Positions 18,136 through 27,477 of a stretch of 64,000 bases of DNA are shown here, one piece after another (positions within the stretch are counted from its first letter, which is position 1; each line of letters opens with the position of its first letter). The position numbers and the translations under genes are program-made. Under the pieces are notes generated by a model. That model saw only the letters and a list, made by a program, of their open reading frames with translations, did not search any database and was not told the origin of the DNA. Source of the stretch: Oceanospirillaceae bacterium (GTDB lineage Bacteria; Pseudomonadota; Gammaproteobacteria; Pseudomonadales; Balneatricaceae); assembly GCA_029938085.1 (NCBI GenBank), contig JAPYOS010000005.1:154677-218676 (forward strand), read 5' to 3'.

Positions 18136-19149
18136 ATGCGAATTAAACCCGATCAACTTGAGCAGCATTTAAACCAAGGTTTAGCCGCCTGCTATTTGGT
18201 GTTTGGTGACGAGCCATTGTTGCAACAAGAGATATGTGACGCTATTCGCCAACAAGCGCGCCAGCAGGCGTTTTTAGAGCGCGATTTATTTCACGTTGAG
18301 GGGCGTTTTGATTGGCAACAAATTAACGCCGCTGATCAAGCCATGTCATTATTTTCCAGCCGCAAGATCATTGAAATACGCATGCCCAGCGGCAAGCCCG
18401 GAAAAGAAGGCTCCGCCGCGCTGGCACAGCTGGTGGCCGAGCCTAATCCAGACAACCTTATACTCATTAGCAGTGGCAAGATCGATGGTAGCGGCCAAAA
18501 AGGCAAGTGGTTTAAAGCCCTAGAAAAAGCTGGGGTATGTATTCCTATCTACCCGCTGGAAGTGCCTCAAATGACACGCTGGGTACAGAAACGGGCGCAA
18601 TCTCTCAACCTAAGCATTACCCCCGATGCCAGCCAATTGCTGGTGCAACGCACCGAAGGCAATCTACTAGCCACGGCCCAAGAGCTCGAGAAGTTTACTC
18701 TGCAAGGGCCCAACAAACAGATCACCGCCGACGATATCGCTAGCGATGTAGGTGGTCATGCTCGATACAGCAGTTTTCAATTGGTCGACACCGCACTTGG
18801 TGGTTCCCCCGAGCGTAGCTTAACCATGCTTTATGGATTGCGAGAAGAAGGCACCGACGCCATGGCGATGCTGTGGGTGTTAAGCCGTGAAATTCGTTTA
18901 CTGCACAAACTCATTAACCATGAGCAGGGCATTGAAGCAGGGTTACGGCAAGAACGTGTGTGGGAAAAACGTAAAGCCTGTTTGCGCCATGCAGCGCAAC
19001 AGCACAACAACCAGAGCCTAGCTAAAATGTTGCACCAATGCCAACAAATTGATCAGAGTATCAAAGGTGTAGGCACGGCTAACGTATGGGATTTAGTAGG
19101 CCAACTCACCCTATGCCTAGCTGGCACAGACATTGGTTTAGCTAGCTAA
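18136..19149 (+). CDS. holA: DNA polymerase III delta subunit
   Basis: A 337-residue clamp-loader subunit that opens the beta clamp. The N-terminal YLVFGDEPLLQQE stretch is the HolA signature, followed by a RecA-like AAA+ core without a functional Walker A and the C-terminal helical collar. It starts 5 bases after lptE, which makes leuS-lptE-holA one operon. Its end overlaps the convergent oxidoreductase gene by 8 bases. Confidence 0.95.
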   Translation: MRIKPDQLEQHLNQGLAACYLVFGDEPLLQQEICDAIRQQARQQAFLERDLFHVEGRFDWQQINAADQAMSLFSSRKIIEIRMPSGKPGKEGSAALAQLVAEPNPDNLILISSGKIDGSGQKGKWFKALEKAGVCIPIYPLEVPQMTRWVQKRAQSLNLSITPDASQLLVQRTEGNLLATAQELEKFTLQGPNKQITADDIASDVGGHARYSSFQLVDTALGGSPERSLTMLYGLREEGTDAMAMLWVLSREIRLLHKLINHEQGIEAGLRQERVWEKRKACLRHAAQQHNNQSLAKMLHQCQQIDQSIKGVGTANVWDLVGQLTLCLAGTDIGLAS

Positions 19150-20389
19150 ACCGCCCAATACTATAAGCACTCAAATCCGTGTTTAACTCAGGCTGCATTA
19201 ACGCTTCAGCTAACATTTGCCCACTAGTAGCTGCTTGGGTCATACCTAAGTGAGAATGGCCAAAGGCATAACATAAACCTTGCCACTTAACAGACGGGCC
19301 TAATACCGGTAATGAGTCCGGGGTAGACGGCCGATGACCCATCCATTGTGTGCCGCCTTCGGTATTAAGATCCGGCAAATAGCGCTTCGCTAAACGTAAC
19401 AAACTTTCGCTTCGTCTATAATTGGGCGCAGCCTTAAGGCCAGCAAATTCAGATGCCCCCCCGACCCGCAGTCCAATAGCCAAAGGCGAAGCCACAAACA
19501 TTTGTTCGGCAAATAGCAATTCGTGTTTTAAGCTAATACTGGGGTTAGGTAAGGTGGTATTGTAGCCGCGCTCCGACTCGAGCAAACAGGATTCCCCCAC
19601 TTGTTTAGCGAGCGCCTTAGACCAAGCTCCTGCAGCCACTATGGTCATGTCGGCGTTGATAACGCCTTGGCTAGTGGTAACGCCTACCACACTACTCTGG
19701 GCGCATTCCAAGGCATCAACGTTGGTGTTGACCATAGTAACGCCCTGCGCTATCAACCAGTGCCTCAGGCAACCCACCAAACCTTTCGGGTCATCCATAA
19801 TGCGCCATTGAGGTTGGAACACACCAAACTGCTTGGCCTTGCCAATGGCTGGCGCCATACGACGCAAGTCATCTTCGCCTAACAACTCGTAATCTTGGCC
19901 ATGCTGTTTACGTATACGCCATTCTAACGCATTTTTTTTAAAGCTCTTATAGCTGTCGTATACTCGTATACAGCCTTTATCGTGTACTTTATCGGCATAA
20001 CCAATGGCGTGTAGCATCGGGTCATAATCAGCACTCACCCGCTCATTGATGGCGTGTAAAGCGTCTGCAATATGAGCCACTTGACGCTTGCGACTATGGC
20101 CAAGGTAAGAAAGCATCCAGGGCATAAACGAAGGAATATGTGCCGGCCGTAGGGACAAAGGCCCCATAGGGTCTAACAGCCATTTGGGGATGGACCAGAT
20201 TTGGCCCGGCAGGCTATGGGGCACACACTCACTAATGGCTAAAGCGCCGGCATTGCCATAGGAGGCTTTGTCACCCTCTATGTCGCGATCAACCACGGTC
20301 ACTTTGATGCCACGCATGTGTAATGCATAAGCACAACACAAGCCGACCATACCCGCGCCCACCACGATTGCGGTTTGGTTAGCTTGCAT
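19142..20389 (-). CDS. FAD-dependent oxidoreductase of the D-amino-acid dehydrogenase (DadA) type
   Basis: A 415-residue DAO-superfamily flavoprotein. The N-terminal dinucleotide fold reads VVGAGMVGLCCAYALHMRGIKV in part (VVGAGMVGLCCAY), followed by VVDRD and the GNAGALAISECVPHSLPG stretch seen in DadA-like enzymes. The C-terminal FAD contact is FGHSHLGMTQAATSGQ. DadA converts D-amino acids to keto acids at the membrane; related proteins act on hydroxyproline or other secondary amines, so the substrate is open. It lies 5 bases downstream of a saccharopine-dehydrogenase-like gene and is cotranscribed with it. Confidence 0.82.
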   Translation of the reverse strand: MQANQTAIVVGAGMVGLCCAYALHMRGIKVTVVDRDIEGDKASYGNAGALAISECVPHSLPGQIWSIPKWLLDPMGPLSLRPAHIPSFMPWMLSYLGHSRKRQVAHIADALHAINERVSADYDPMLHAIGYADKVHDKGCIRVYDSYKSFKKNALEWRIRKQHGQDYELLGEDDLRRMAPAIGKAKQFGVFQPQWRIMDDPKGLVGCLRHWLIAQGVTMVNTNVDALECAQSSVVGVTTSQGVINADMTIVAAGAWSKALAKQVGESCLLESERGYNTTLPNPSISLKHELLFAEQMFVASPLAIGLRVGGASEFAGLKAAPNYRRSESLLRLAKRYLPDLNTEGGTQWMGHRPSTPDSLPVLGPSVKWQGLCYAFGHSHLGMTQAATSGQMLAEALMQPELNTDLSAYSIGRFS

Positions 20390-20394
20390 AGCGG

Positions 20395-21558
20395 TTACTC
20401 CATGTGATTCAGGTGTTGGATATTCTCATGGTTGCCATTCAAATACACCAACCAATCTTTTACCAAATCCATTTCTTTAGGCGCCGCACTCACCCCAGCT
20501 GCAATACGCTCTTGCAATACGGCATCTACCGCGAGGCTCACTGTGGTCGAGACTAAACGCGCCATAGCGCTGCCTTTCTCGCTGCCAAAGGCATCCATTG
20601 AATAACTCTCTCGCCAAATGGTTTCACCGGTGTCTTCATCTTTGGCCAACAGTTCGACATACAAAACCACGCGATCTTGTTCGCCGTCTTTGAAGGCGTG
20701 TTGTTGCCATAACTCGTCTGACTTGGCGACTAATTGCGCTTCAATGTCGGCGTTATCACCTGAGGCGATTAAGCTAAATACATCTTCCCATGCCGATGAC
20801 CAACCTCGTAAGCGCAGGGATCCGCGAACAAACGTATCCACTGTCCATTGTGGATCAAAGCCGTATTGCGCCATAAACGGCACTGAGTCCCGATTAGGGA
20901 TAGCTTCAAAGGTTGGACTGTAATTTTCACTTAAAGGCATGGTGTAATCACGCACAGCTTGCCAGGGTTTAGGGCAGGTTTTCACTTGTGAGTCATCTAT
21001 CCACTGGGCCGTCGTACGCAGGGCGTTAAGCACCCCTAAAGGTGACCATGAAAACTTGTATTTGAAGTCGTTTTCTTCGGCTGGCAAACCGCCACAAAAG
21101 GAGCGAAATTCGATGCGATTACTGGCGGCATAAGCGGCAGAATCTCGGTAGTCGTTGAGTAAGGCATAGGCCAACAAATGATCAATACCAGGGTCTAAAC
21201 CCACTTCGTTGACTAAACATAGACCTAACTTTTGTGCTCGTTCATCTAACTCCAGCATGGCCGGCGATAAATAACTGCTCGACACAAAGTGTGCTTTTTT
21301 GCTTAACGCCAATTCAGCCGCCTGCACATGAAAGGTGCCCGGCAGCATCGACACAACAATGTCACCTTGGCTTACATGATTTTCCAACTCTTGCCAATCC
21401 AGAGTGCGGGCCTGGCAAGTGCCTTCTAAATGTTCGATAACCGCCTGAGCCTTGCTCAAAGTTCGGTTCCATAACCAAAGTTCGGTACCGTTATTAATCA
21501 ACCGTTCAATGCCGGGTGCGCTGGACAACCCAGCGCCTAACCAATGTACTATTGCCAC
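20395..21558 (-). CDS. Saccharopine dehydrogenase-like oxidoreductase
   Basis: A 387-residue protein with a Rossmann N-terminus (HWLGAGLSSAPGIERL), the VVSMLPGTFHVQAAELAL strand and NEVGLDPGIDHLLA, the latter a hallmark of the saccharopine dehydrogenase/reductase family, plus FCGGLPAEENDFKYKFSWSP in part. The family interconverts an amino acid adduct and its components with NAD(P)H. It starts at GTG with GAGGT upstream. No lysine aminoadipate pathway partner is seen; the adjacent gene is a DAO-type oxidoreductase. Lysine or other dibasic amino-acid breakdown is possible but unproven. Confidence 0.8.
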   Translation of the reverse strand: MAIVHWLGAGLSSAPGIERLINNGTELWLWNRTLSKAQAVIEHLEGTCQARTLDWQELENHVSQGDIVVSMLPGTFHVQAAELALSKKAHFVSSSYLSPAMLELDERAQKLGLCLVNEVGLDPGIDHLLAYALLNDYRDSAAYAASNRIEFRSFCGGLPAEENDFKYKFSWSPLGVLNALRTTAQWIDDSQVKTCPKPWQAVRDYTMPLSENYSPTFEAIPNRDSVPFMAQYGFDPQWTVDTFVRGSLRLRGWSSAWEDVFSLIASGDNADIEAQLVAKSDELWQQHAFKDGEQDRVVLYVELLAKDEDTGETIWRESYSMDAFGSEKGSAMARLVSTTVSLAVDAVLQERIAAGVSAAPKEMDLVKDWLVYLNGNHENIQHLNHME

Positions 21559-21585
21559 AACTACCTCTTCGCTTGTTATCGTTAA

Positions 21586-21960
21586 TTAAATATAGGGGCT
21601 CACCACCTGTATAAATTCTTCTTCGGAAAACGGTTTGCCAACAAAGTCGTTCACACCAATGGCAAACCAAATCGCTTGATCGGTGTCTGGGTTACGCGCA
21701 GTGATAGCTATCACTGGTGTTTTTGCTTTGCTGGGATCGGCCAAGACTCTGATTTTGGTAGTGGCCTCAATGCCATCCATATGGGGCATCATGATATCCA
21801 TGAGCACTAAATCATAGTCGTTGCTTTCAACCATCTCTACAGCCTGCTGACCGTCATCAGCTAAATCAATAGTATAGTCACCTATGGCTAAGAACTCACT
21901 GATAACTTCTTGGTTCAATAGGTCGTCATCGACCACAAGCACACGTTGGCTCGCACTCAT
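21586..21960 (-). CDS. Single-domain response regulator (receiver only)
   Basis: A 124-residue CheY-like receiver. The acidic pocket is VVDDD near residue 10, the phosphorylated aspartate is in LVLMDIMMPHMDG (about residue 55), and the lysine is in GKPFSEEE near 109. There is no output domain. AGGTG lies just upstream of the start. No kinase gene is nearby, so its partner is unknown. Confidence 0.9.
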   Translation of the reverse strand: MSASQRVLVVDDDLLNQEVISEFLAIGDYTIDLADDGQQAVEMVESNDYDLVLMDIMMPHMDGIEATTKIRVLADPSKAKTPVIAITARNPDTDQAIWFAIGVNDFVGKPFSEEEFIQVVSPYI

Positions 21961-22020
21961 CCACTACACCTCAATTTTAATCCACTTTGCGACAATACGA
22001 GCTTGTTTTTATAATTCGAC

Positions 22021-22977
22021 TCAAGTTATCACTTCGCCCTTGGCTTGTAAATCGGCATGATAAGAAGATCGTACAAGGGGGCCACTGGCGACGTGTTTAA
22101 AACCCATAGCCTTTGCGGCCTTACCCAATTCGTCAAATTCAGCAGGTGGCACAAAGCGGTCTACTGGCAGGTGATTAAGGCTCGGCTGCAGGTACTGCCC
22201 TAGGGTTAACATGTCCACCCCATGGTCCCTTAAGTCTTGTAATACTTGAAGTACTTCTTCATTGGTTTCGCCCAAACCCAGCATCAGGCCAGACTTAGTT
22301 AACACGTCTGGACAACGCTGTTTGTATCTTTCTAACAACTGCAACGACCATGCGTAATCGGAGCCGGGCCTAATCTTCTTGTACAGGCGAGGAATCGATT
22401 CCAAATTGTGATTAAACACGTGGGGCGGCGTTTGCTGAAGAATATCTAGAGCAATGTCCATACGTCCACGAAAGTCCGGCACCAGCACTTCTACTTGGGT
22501 GACCGGGGTACGCTCATTAATAGCGGCAATACAATCGGCGAAGTGTTGTGCGCCACCGTCGCGTAAATCATCTCTATCGACCGATGTCACGACCACATAC
22601 TTTAACGCCATATCGGCTACTGCAGTAGCCAACTCTTTGGGCTCGTCTACCGACAGTGGGTTAGGCCGGCCGTGGGCAACATCACAAAAAGGGCAGCGGC
22701 GAGTACAAATCTCACCCATAATCATAAAGGTCGCGGTACCTTGGCTAAAACACTCACCAAGGTTGGGGCAATTCGCTTCTTCACACACGGAGGCAAGCTT
22801 ATGTTCTCTCAATTTGGCCTTAATACGGTTAACTTCCGGCGAGCTCACTACTTTAATCCGCAACCAATCCGGTTTACGGGGCATTTTTTCCGTAGGAATA
22901 ACTTTAATTGGGATACGTGCTACTTTGTCTGCGCCACGTAACTTAACGCCGGCTTCAGCTTTGTAGGGTTTGGTCAT
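22021..22977 (-). CDS. lipA: Lipoyl synthase
   Basis: A 318-residue radical SAM enzyme that inserts two sulfurs into protein-bound octanoyl groups. The auxiliary cluster cysteines lie in [12 protein letters not shown] and the radical SAM cluster in [13 protein letters not shown]. The ATG at 22977 is preferred over a GTG two codons upstream. It overlaps the end of lipB by over 20 bases, the usual lipB-lipA arrangement. Confidence 0.97.
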   Translation of the reverse strand: MTKPYKAEAGVKLRGADKVARIPIKVIPTEKMPRKPDWLRIKVVSSPEVNRIKAKLREHKLASVCEEANCPNLGECFSQGTATFMIMGEICTRRCPFCDVAHGRPNPLSVDEPKELATAVADMALKYVVVTSVDRDDLRDGGAQHFADCIAAINERTPVTQVEVLVPDFRGRMDIALDILQQTPPHVFNHNLESIPRLYKKIRPGSDYAWSLQLLERYKQRCPDVLTKSGLMLGLGETNEEVLQVLQDLRDHGVDMLTLGQYLQPSLNHLPVDRFVPPAEFDELGKAAKAMGFKHVASGPLVRSSYHADLQAKGEVIT

Positions 22978-23704
22978 AATCACTTGCCATATTGGGGTTA
23001 TTTGGGACCCAAGCGTGTTGGGTATAATTAACTGTTTGGTAATGCAACTGTTCGACTAAACTCTGGCTTAACACCCGCGCCACTTGGTCTAGATTAAAAC
23101 CATGAGCTGTAAAGTCTGCCAAGTCACTCATCTGCACCATATTCAGGCCAGGGTAACCACAGGGGTTAATGCGCTCAAAGGGGGCTAAATCCATGTCTAC
23201 ATTGAGCGCCAAACCATGGAAACTGCAGCCTTTTCGAACTCGAAGGCCCAAAGAAGCAATTTTACTGCCATGCACATAAACCCCCGGCGCTTTAGGGTCT
23301 GCCTGAGCATCAATACCAAAATTGTTTAAGCAGCCAATAAGGGCCTGTTCCAAGAGGGTAACCAAGCGCCTAACACCAATACCTAGGCGCTTTAAATCTA
23401 ACAACACATACATCATTAATTGCCCGGGGCCATGGTAGGTGACCTGCCCGCCTCGGTCGGATTGCACAACAGGAATAACCCCTGCATCCAATATATGTGC
23501 TGCTTTACCCGCTTGACCTTGGGTGAACACTGGAGGGTGCTGCAACAACCACACTTCATCCATCGATGCAGCGTTACGTTGGTTGGTGAAGTCCTGCATT
23601 GCCTGCCAACTTTGCGCGTAGTCTTGGCTCTCTAACTGTCGAATAACCAGACTACTGGTAGTGCTGCAGTTTTGCTCATCAGAGAACAAGCTGCACCTTA
23701 CCAC
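22955..23704 (-). CDS. lipB: Octanoyl-[acyl-carrier-protein] transferase
   Basis: About 249 residues. LipB moves octanoate from ACP to lipoate-dependent enzymes, upstream of LipA. Signatures include [22 protein letters not shown] and, later, [25 protein letters not shown] in part; the catalytic cysteine lies in INPCGYPGL and the lysine in GSKIASLG. The start is uncertain: GTG 23704 lies inside ybeD, and a TTG five codons later (or a start further in) is also possible. It overlaps both neighbours. Confidence 0.95.
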   Translation of the reverse strand: MVRCSLFSDEQNCSTTSSLVIRQLESQDYAQSWQAMQDFTNQRNAASMDEVWLLQHPPVFTQGQAGKAAHILDAGVIPVVQSDRGGQVTYHGPGQLMMYVLLDLKRLGIGVRRLVTLLEQALIGCLNNFGIDAQADPKAPGVYVHGSKIASLGLRVRKGCSFHGLALNVDMDLAPFERINPCGYPGLNMVQMSDLADFTAHGFNLDQVARVLSQSLVEQLHYQTVNYTQHAWVPNNPNMASDYDQTLQS

Positions 23705-23954
23705 TGGCCAACAAGGCTTGGTGAATTTGCTGTAAATGAGCTTCGCTTTGAGCCGTAATAGCCAAACGGATAGACTGGAAGTTGCCGTTACGGCTGTCCA
23801 CTACCTGCACCTTCTTAAGGTCTAGGTCCGCCGCCAATTGCTGTACGCACTGCACCACCCAAGCCTGATAATCTGGCGTTTTACGGCCCACAATTTTCAT
23901 ACTATAGTTAGCACAGGGGAACTCAATTTTAGGTGCATCGGTGGTCTTATTCAT
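23679..23954 (-). CDS. ybeD: YbeD/DUF493 family protein
   Basis: A 91-residue protein of the DUF493 family, with an ACT-like small fold and the motif [15 protein letters not shown] near the N-terminus and [12 protein letters not shown] after it. It sits between dacA and lipB as in E. coli. It overlaps dacA by 8 bases and lipB by 26. Its function is not established; a link to lipoate handling is suggested only by position. Confidence 0.92.
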   Translation of the reverse strand: MNKTTDAPKIEFPCANYSMKIVGRKTPDYQAWVVQCVQQLAADLDLKKVQVVDSRNGNFQSIRLAITAQSEAHLQQIHQALLASGKVQLVL

Positions 23955-25143
23955 CGCTAAACATTCTTGCTACACTGTCGCTGATGGACTTAACAAAACC
24001 ACCTTTATCGACATCAGCACTGGCGACTAACTGGCGTTCGATAATCAACTCACCGTCCAACCTTATTTCCAAGCGACCTAAGCTTTGACCAGCCTTTACA
24101 GGGGCTTCAATGCCTTTATTAATAGTCATCTCAGCCTTGATGTATTTAGCCTGACCACGTGGAATGGTCACCGCTAGGTCGTCTTCAATCAATAGCTCTA
24201 CATGATCTTCTGCACCGCCCCATACACGGGCTTGAGCCACCACTTCTTGAGCATCATATAGTTGATGTGTTTCAAAGAAACGCATGCCATAGGTGAGCAA
24301 TTTCTGCGATTCTTGGGCTCTAGACTCGGTGCCCGAAGCACCCAACAAAACAGAGATTAAACGCTGACCGTCTTTCTTGGCAGAAGCCACTAAGCAATAA
24401 CCCGCCGCAGAGGTGTAGCCCGTTTTGAGGCCGTCTACGGTACTGTCTCGCCACAATAACTTATTGCGATTAGGCTGGCGGATTTTGTTATAGGTGAATT
24501 CTTTTTCCGAATAGACTTTATAGTCTTCTGGGTAGTCTCGAATGATGGCGCGAGCCAAAATAGCTAAATCTCGCGCCGTAGTAGTGTGACCTTCGGCCGG
24601 AAGACCCGTGGCATTACGGAAATGAGTTTGCGTCATACCTAAACGCACGGCATGTTGATTCATCAAATCAGCAAAGGCTTCTTCACTGCCCGCTAAGTGC
24701 TCGGCAACCGCCACACTGGCATCATTACCAGACTGGATGATAATGCCGCGCATCAAGTCTTCTAACAAGACAAACTTGCCTTCCTGAATGAACATGCGTG
24801 AGCCTTTAGTGCGCCATGCTTTTTCGCTGATGCGCACCTGGTCTGTCAAACTGACATTACCCGCAGCCACTTCGTAAGCCAACATATACGCTGTCATCAT
24901 TTTTGTGAGGCTGGCTGGGGGCAATGTTTGATCAGCATTTTGCTCCACAATCACCTTACCAGTGACGGCGTCAATTAGAATGTACGCACTCGCCGCTAGC
25001 TGAGGTGGTTGAGGTACTAGTGCTTGCGCTGCATAAACAGGGCTAGCCATCAACACCACCAAAGCCACACTCGCAAAAGCAGCAGCCGTAGCGGCCTGCA
25101 TCTTTAGCATTAATAACCTGGCCGAAACCACAATATTCGCCAT
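23947..25143 (-). CDS. dacA: D-alanyl-D-alanine carboxypeptidase (PBP5/6 type)
   Basis: A 398-residue low-molecular-weight penicillin-binding protein that trims the terminal D-Ala from peptidoglycan pentapeptides and so releases free D-alanine. A signal peptide is followed by the three active-site motifs: SLTK in LPPASLTKMM, SGN in QSGNDASVA and KTG in DGLKTGYTSAAG. The C-terminal beta domain and an amphipathic tail (FVKSISDSVARMFS) for membrane attachment are present. ATG 25143 has AAGG/GGTGG upstream; a TTG lies two codons earlier. Confidence 0.96.
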   Translation of the reverse strand: MANIVVSARLLMLKMQAATAAAFASVALVVLMASPVYAAQALVPQPPQLAASAYILIDAVTGKVIVEQNADQTLPPASLTKMMTAYMLAYEVAAGNVSLTDQVRISEKAWRTKGSRMFIQEGKFVLLEDLMRGIIIQSGNDASVAVAEHLAGSEEAFADLMNQHAVRLGMTQTHFRNATGLPAEGHTTTARDLAILARAIIRDYPEDYKVYSEKEFTYNKIRQPNRNKLLWRDSTVDGLKTGYTSAAGYCLVASAKKDGQRLISVLLGASGTESRAQESQKLLTYGMRFFETHQLYDAQEVVAQARVWGGAEDHVELLIEDDLAVTIPRGQAKYIKAEMTINKGIEAPVKAGQSLGRLEIRLDGELIIERQLVASADVDKGGFVKSISDSVARMFSDE

Positions 25144-25273
25144 ACTCAAACCACCTTAGTTCATTGGCTCAAAACAACATTGAGTGCTGCATTTGAAAAA
25201 TTTAACGGTATTTTTAAAGGCCCGAATTGTAGCACATGCTGGCCCATCTCACTATTGCAAAAAAACAACCCTA

Positions 25274-26236
25274 TTAAGGTCTAATGACTACGCCTTGTCC
25301 ATGGCCTAGTTGTGCGATTTGTTGAACCAAGGCAAGTGCGCCACCATCATTGGCAAGGGGTCCGACCAACACCCGATATAAATTAGGCCTATCGCTCGCT
25401 TGCTCGACAAACACATGACTACGGCGCAACTGCTGGGTCAGGGTATTGCGCAGCAACAAGCCACCACTAATTTTGGAAACCGCGGCCACCTGCACATAAT
25501 AGCCGCTCACACGGTTGCGCTGTTGGCGAATTTCCTTAACCGGTTGCGCCACTATAGTGGCGGTTTTTACGGCCACAGCTTTAGCGGGCATATAGCTATT
25601 ACTATTGCGCTGCTGACGGATAGACCGCTCCATTGCGGGCGTCCACTGCGCAGGATCCAGCGCCTCGACCAATACCTCTGCAACGCCAGTTTTACGGTAA
25701 TCCAGCTTACTCGCCGCGGCATAAGACAGATCAATAACGCGGTCACCATGAAACGGTCCTCGGTCATTAACGCGGACGATCACCACTTTATTATTGGCTA
25801 AATTAGTGATGCGGGCATAGGTTGGTAAGGGTAAGGATTTGTGGGCCGCGCTCATGGCGTACATGTCATAGGTTTCTCCATTGGAGGTTAAGTGTCCATG
25901 GAATTTTTGACCGTACCACGAGGCTAAACCGCGCTGGGTAAAACCCAAACTAGTCGCCATCACTGAATATTGCTTACCCCAAACCTCATAACGACTCTTG
26001 TTGCCACCTCGGCTACGCGGCTCAACTTTAGGCACCGCGTCGGGTGTTTTGCTCATGTCTTTATGTTGCTGCGGGCCGACGTCTTGTTTAATGGCATAAC
26101 GACTTTCGGTTTTAGCTTTCGCAGCAGCCACCACCGCCGCATGGGAAGCCCCAGTGGGCTGACTACCCGTACCGGAGCAAGCAGCCAAACTCAACACCAC
26201 CAACACAGCGGTGACTAAACGAAACTGATAGAGCAT
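25274..26236 (-). CDS. rlpA: Septal ring lytic transglycosylase RlpA
   Basis: A 320-residue outer-membrane lipoprotein. The signal peptide ends in a LAAC lipobox near residue 20. The double-psi beta barrel shows GLASWYGQKFHGHLTSNGE-type sequence (here GLASWYGQKFHG) and VRVNDRGPFHGDRVIDLS, with the catalytic His and Asp of the family. A C-terminal SPOR domain (YYVQVAAVS to the end) targets denuded glycan strands at the septum. It is directly downstream of mltB. Confidence 0.94.
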   Translation of the reverse strand: MLYQFRLVTAVLVVLSLAACSGTGSQPTGASHAAVVAAAKAKTESRYAIKQDVGPQQHKDMSKTPDAVPKVEPRSRGGNKSRYEVWGKQYSVMATSLGFTQRGLASWYGQKFHGHLTSNGETYDMYAMSAAHKSLPLPTYARITNLANNKVVIVRVNDRGPFHGDRVIDLSYAAASKLDYRKTGVAEVLVEALDPAQWTPAMERSIRQQRNSNSYMPAKAVAVKTATIVAQPVKEIRQQRNRVSGYYVQVAAVSKISGGLLLRNTLTQQLRRSHVFVEQASDRPNLYRVLVGPLANDGGALALVQQIAQLGHGQGVVIRP

Positions 26237-26260
26237 GAAACTAACCTTTTGAATGGGTGG

Positions 26261-27241
26261 TTAAGGGGCAACAATAGCTTGGGCAATGTCCATCACAGCT
26301 CGACTATACCAAAGCGAGTGATTATAGCGAGTTATGGCGTAAAAGTTAGCGCCTCCCAGCAGATATTCGTCTTCACCTGCGGTTGAAAAGGCATACAAAT
26401 TAAACCTTTGCTGTGGCCACTGCATGGCAGCGTTAGATAAGGATAAACCCCTGCGCTGCCATTCCTCAAGTGCCAGCCCTTTATTGTTGGCCTTTGCGCT
26501 TACCCAGTGGGTCTTTACTGCGTCCGTGTTAACAGTCAGCAACCAAGGCGCACCCACTTGCCATCGGTGGCGAGACAAATAGTTAGCAATACTGGCGATG
26601 TTATCGGCCTTACTGTGAAACAAATCTATGCGCTGGTCGCCATCACCATCAACCGCAAAATCTCGATAACTGGTGGGGATAAACTGCCCCATACCCACTG
26701 CACCTGCCGACGAGCCCTTAACCTTGATCGGATCTAAGCCTTGGCTATAACAAAGGCGAAAGAACTCTGCCAACTGACGCTGAAAAAAAGCGCTGCGACG
26801 CTGGTAATCAAACGCCAGAGTGGCCAACACACGCAGGGTTAAATGCTGCCCCATATTAGCACCGTAGTTACTTTCAATACCGGCAATGGCCGCAATAATG
26901 GCGCCATCAACACCCGTTGTTTGGGTGACCCGATCAAGCTGTGCAGAATTTTCCACAACGAATTGTTTGCCCCGTTTGATACGCGAGTCGCTCACCATAC
27001 GCTTGCCGTATTGGCTCCAAACCCACTTTTTTTCCGGGGCGTTCCTTATGATGGGGATAATGCTAGGCTTGGCCTTAGTTTGAGCCAAAAAAGCGGCCAC
27101 CTCAGATTTTTCATAACCCAGATCGCTGTTTTCAGCAAGCCACGTTGATACTTCGATGCGATTGTCAAAACCCGCCCACACTGGAGCCACTACAACCAAG
27201 CCACAGACCAACACCAACCACCAATTCCTTGTTATTTTCAC
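26261..27241 (-). CDS. mltB: Membrane-bound lytic murein transglycosylase B
   Basis: A 326-residue transglycosylase with an N-terminal signal sequence ending AWAGFD-like (VWAGFD). The catalytic glutamate lies in GIESNYG, and the family stretch SAGAVGMGQFIPTSYRDFAVDGDGD is present in part (AVGMGQFIPTSYRDFAVDG). No lipobox is visible, so it may be a soluble periplasmic form. The GTG start at 27241 has GGAGAAGG immediately upstream. It is the last gene of the minus-strand cell-wall group before the inserted plus-strand cluster. Confidence 0.94.
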   Translation of the reverse strand: MKITRNWWLVLVCGLVVVAPVWAGFDNRIEVSTWLAENSDLGYEKSEVAAFLAQTKAKPSIIPIIRNAPEKKWVWSQYGKRMVSDSRIKRGKQFVVENSAQLDRVTQTTGVDGAIIAAIAGIESNYGANMGQHLTLRVLATLAFDYQRRSAFFQRQLAEFFRLCYSQGLDPIKVKGSSAGAVGMGQFIPTSYRDFAVDGDGDQRIDLFHSKADNIASIANYLSRHRWQVGAPWLLTVNTDAVKTHWVSAKANNKGLALEEWQRRGLSLSNAAMQWPQQRFNLYAFSTAGEDEYLLGGANFYAITRYNHSLWYSRAVMDIAQAIVAP

Positions 27242-27376
27242 GTCCTTCTCCTGAGCCTAATTTGGCGCTCTTGGTTGAGAGCGTCGGCAAGCCAATTAGT
27301 TCCTTGTGTATGACTAGGCGTATGTTACCACGCTAAAAACTATCAATTATGAAAGATGGAATCGATTTTCTTATAA

Positions 27377-27399
27377 ACTGATCAGATTTTTTTATCAGT
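27377..27399. promoter_or_regulatory. Candidate LysR-type operator (T-N11-A dyad)
   Basis: ACTGAT at 27377-27382 and ATCAGT at 27394-27399 form a perfect interrupted dyad with an 11-base spacer, so that T27382 and A27394 give the T-N11-A pattern of LysR-type regulators. It lies about 80 bases before the first gene of the D-amino-acid cluster, which carries its own LysR gene. The assignment is inference from spacing. Confidence 0.45.
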
Positions 27400-27477
27400 A
27401 AGCGCAATAGATTTCATTAGACAGCGGTGCGTTAGGGCTGCAAAATAGCCCTCATCTAATTCCATAGTGAAGCCACA

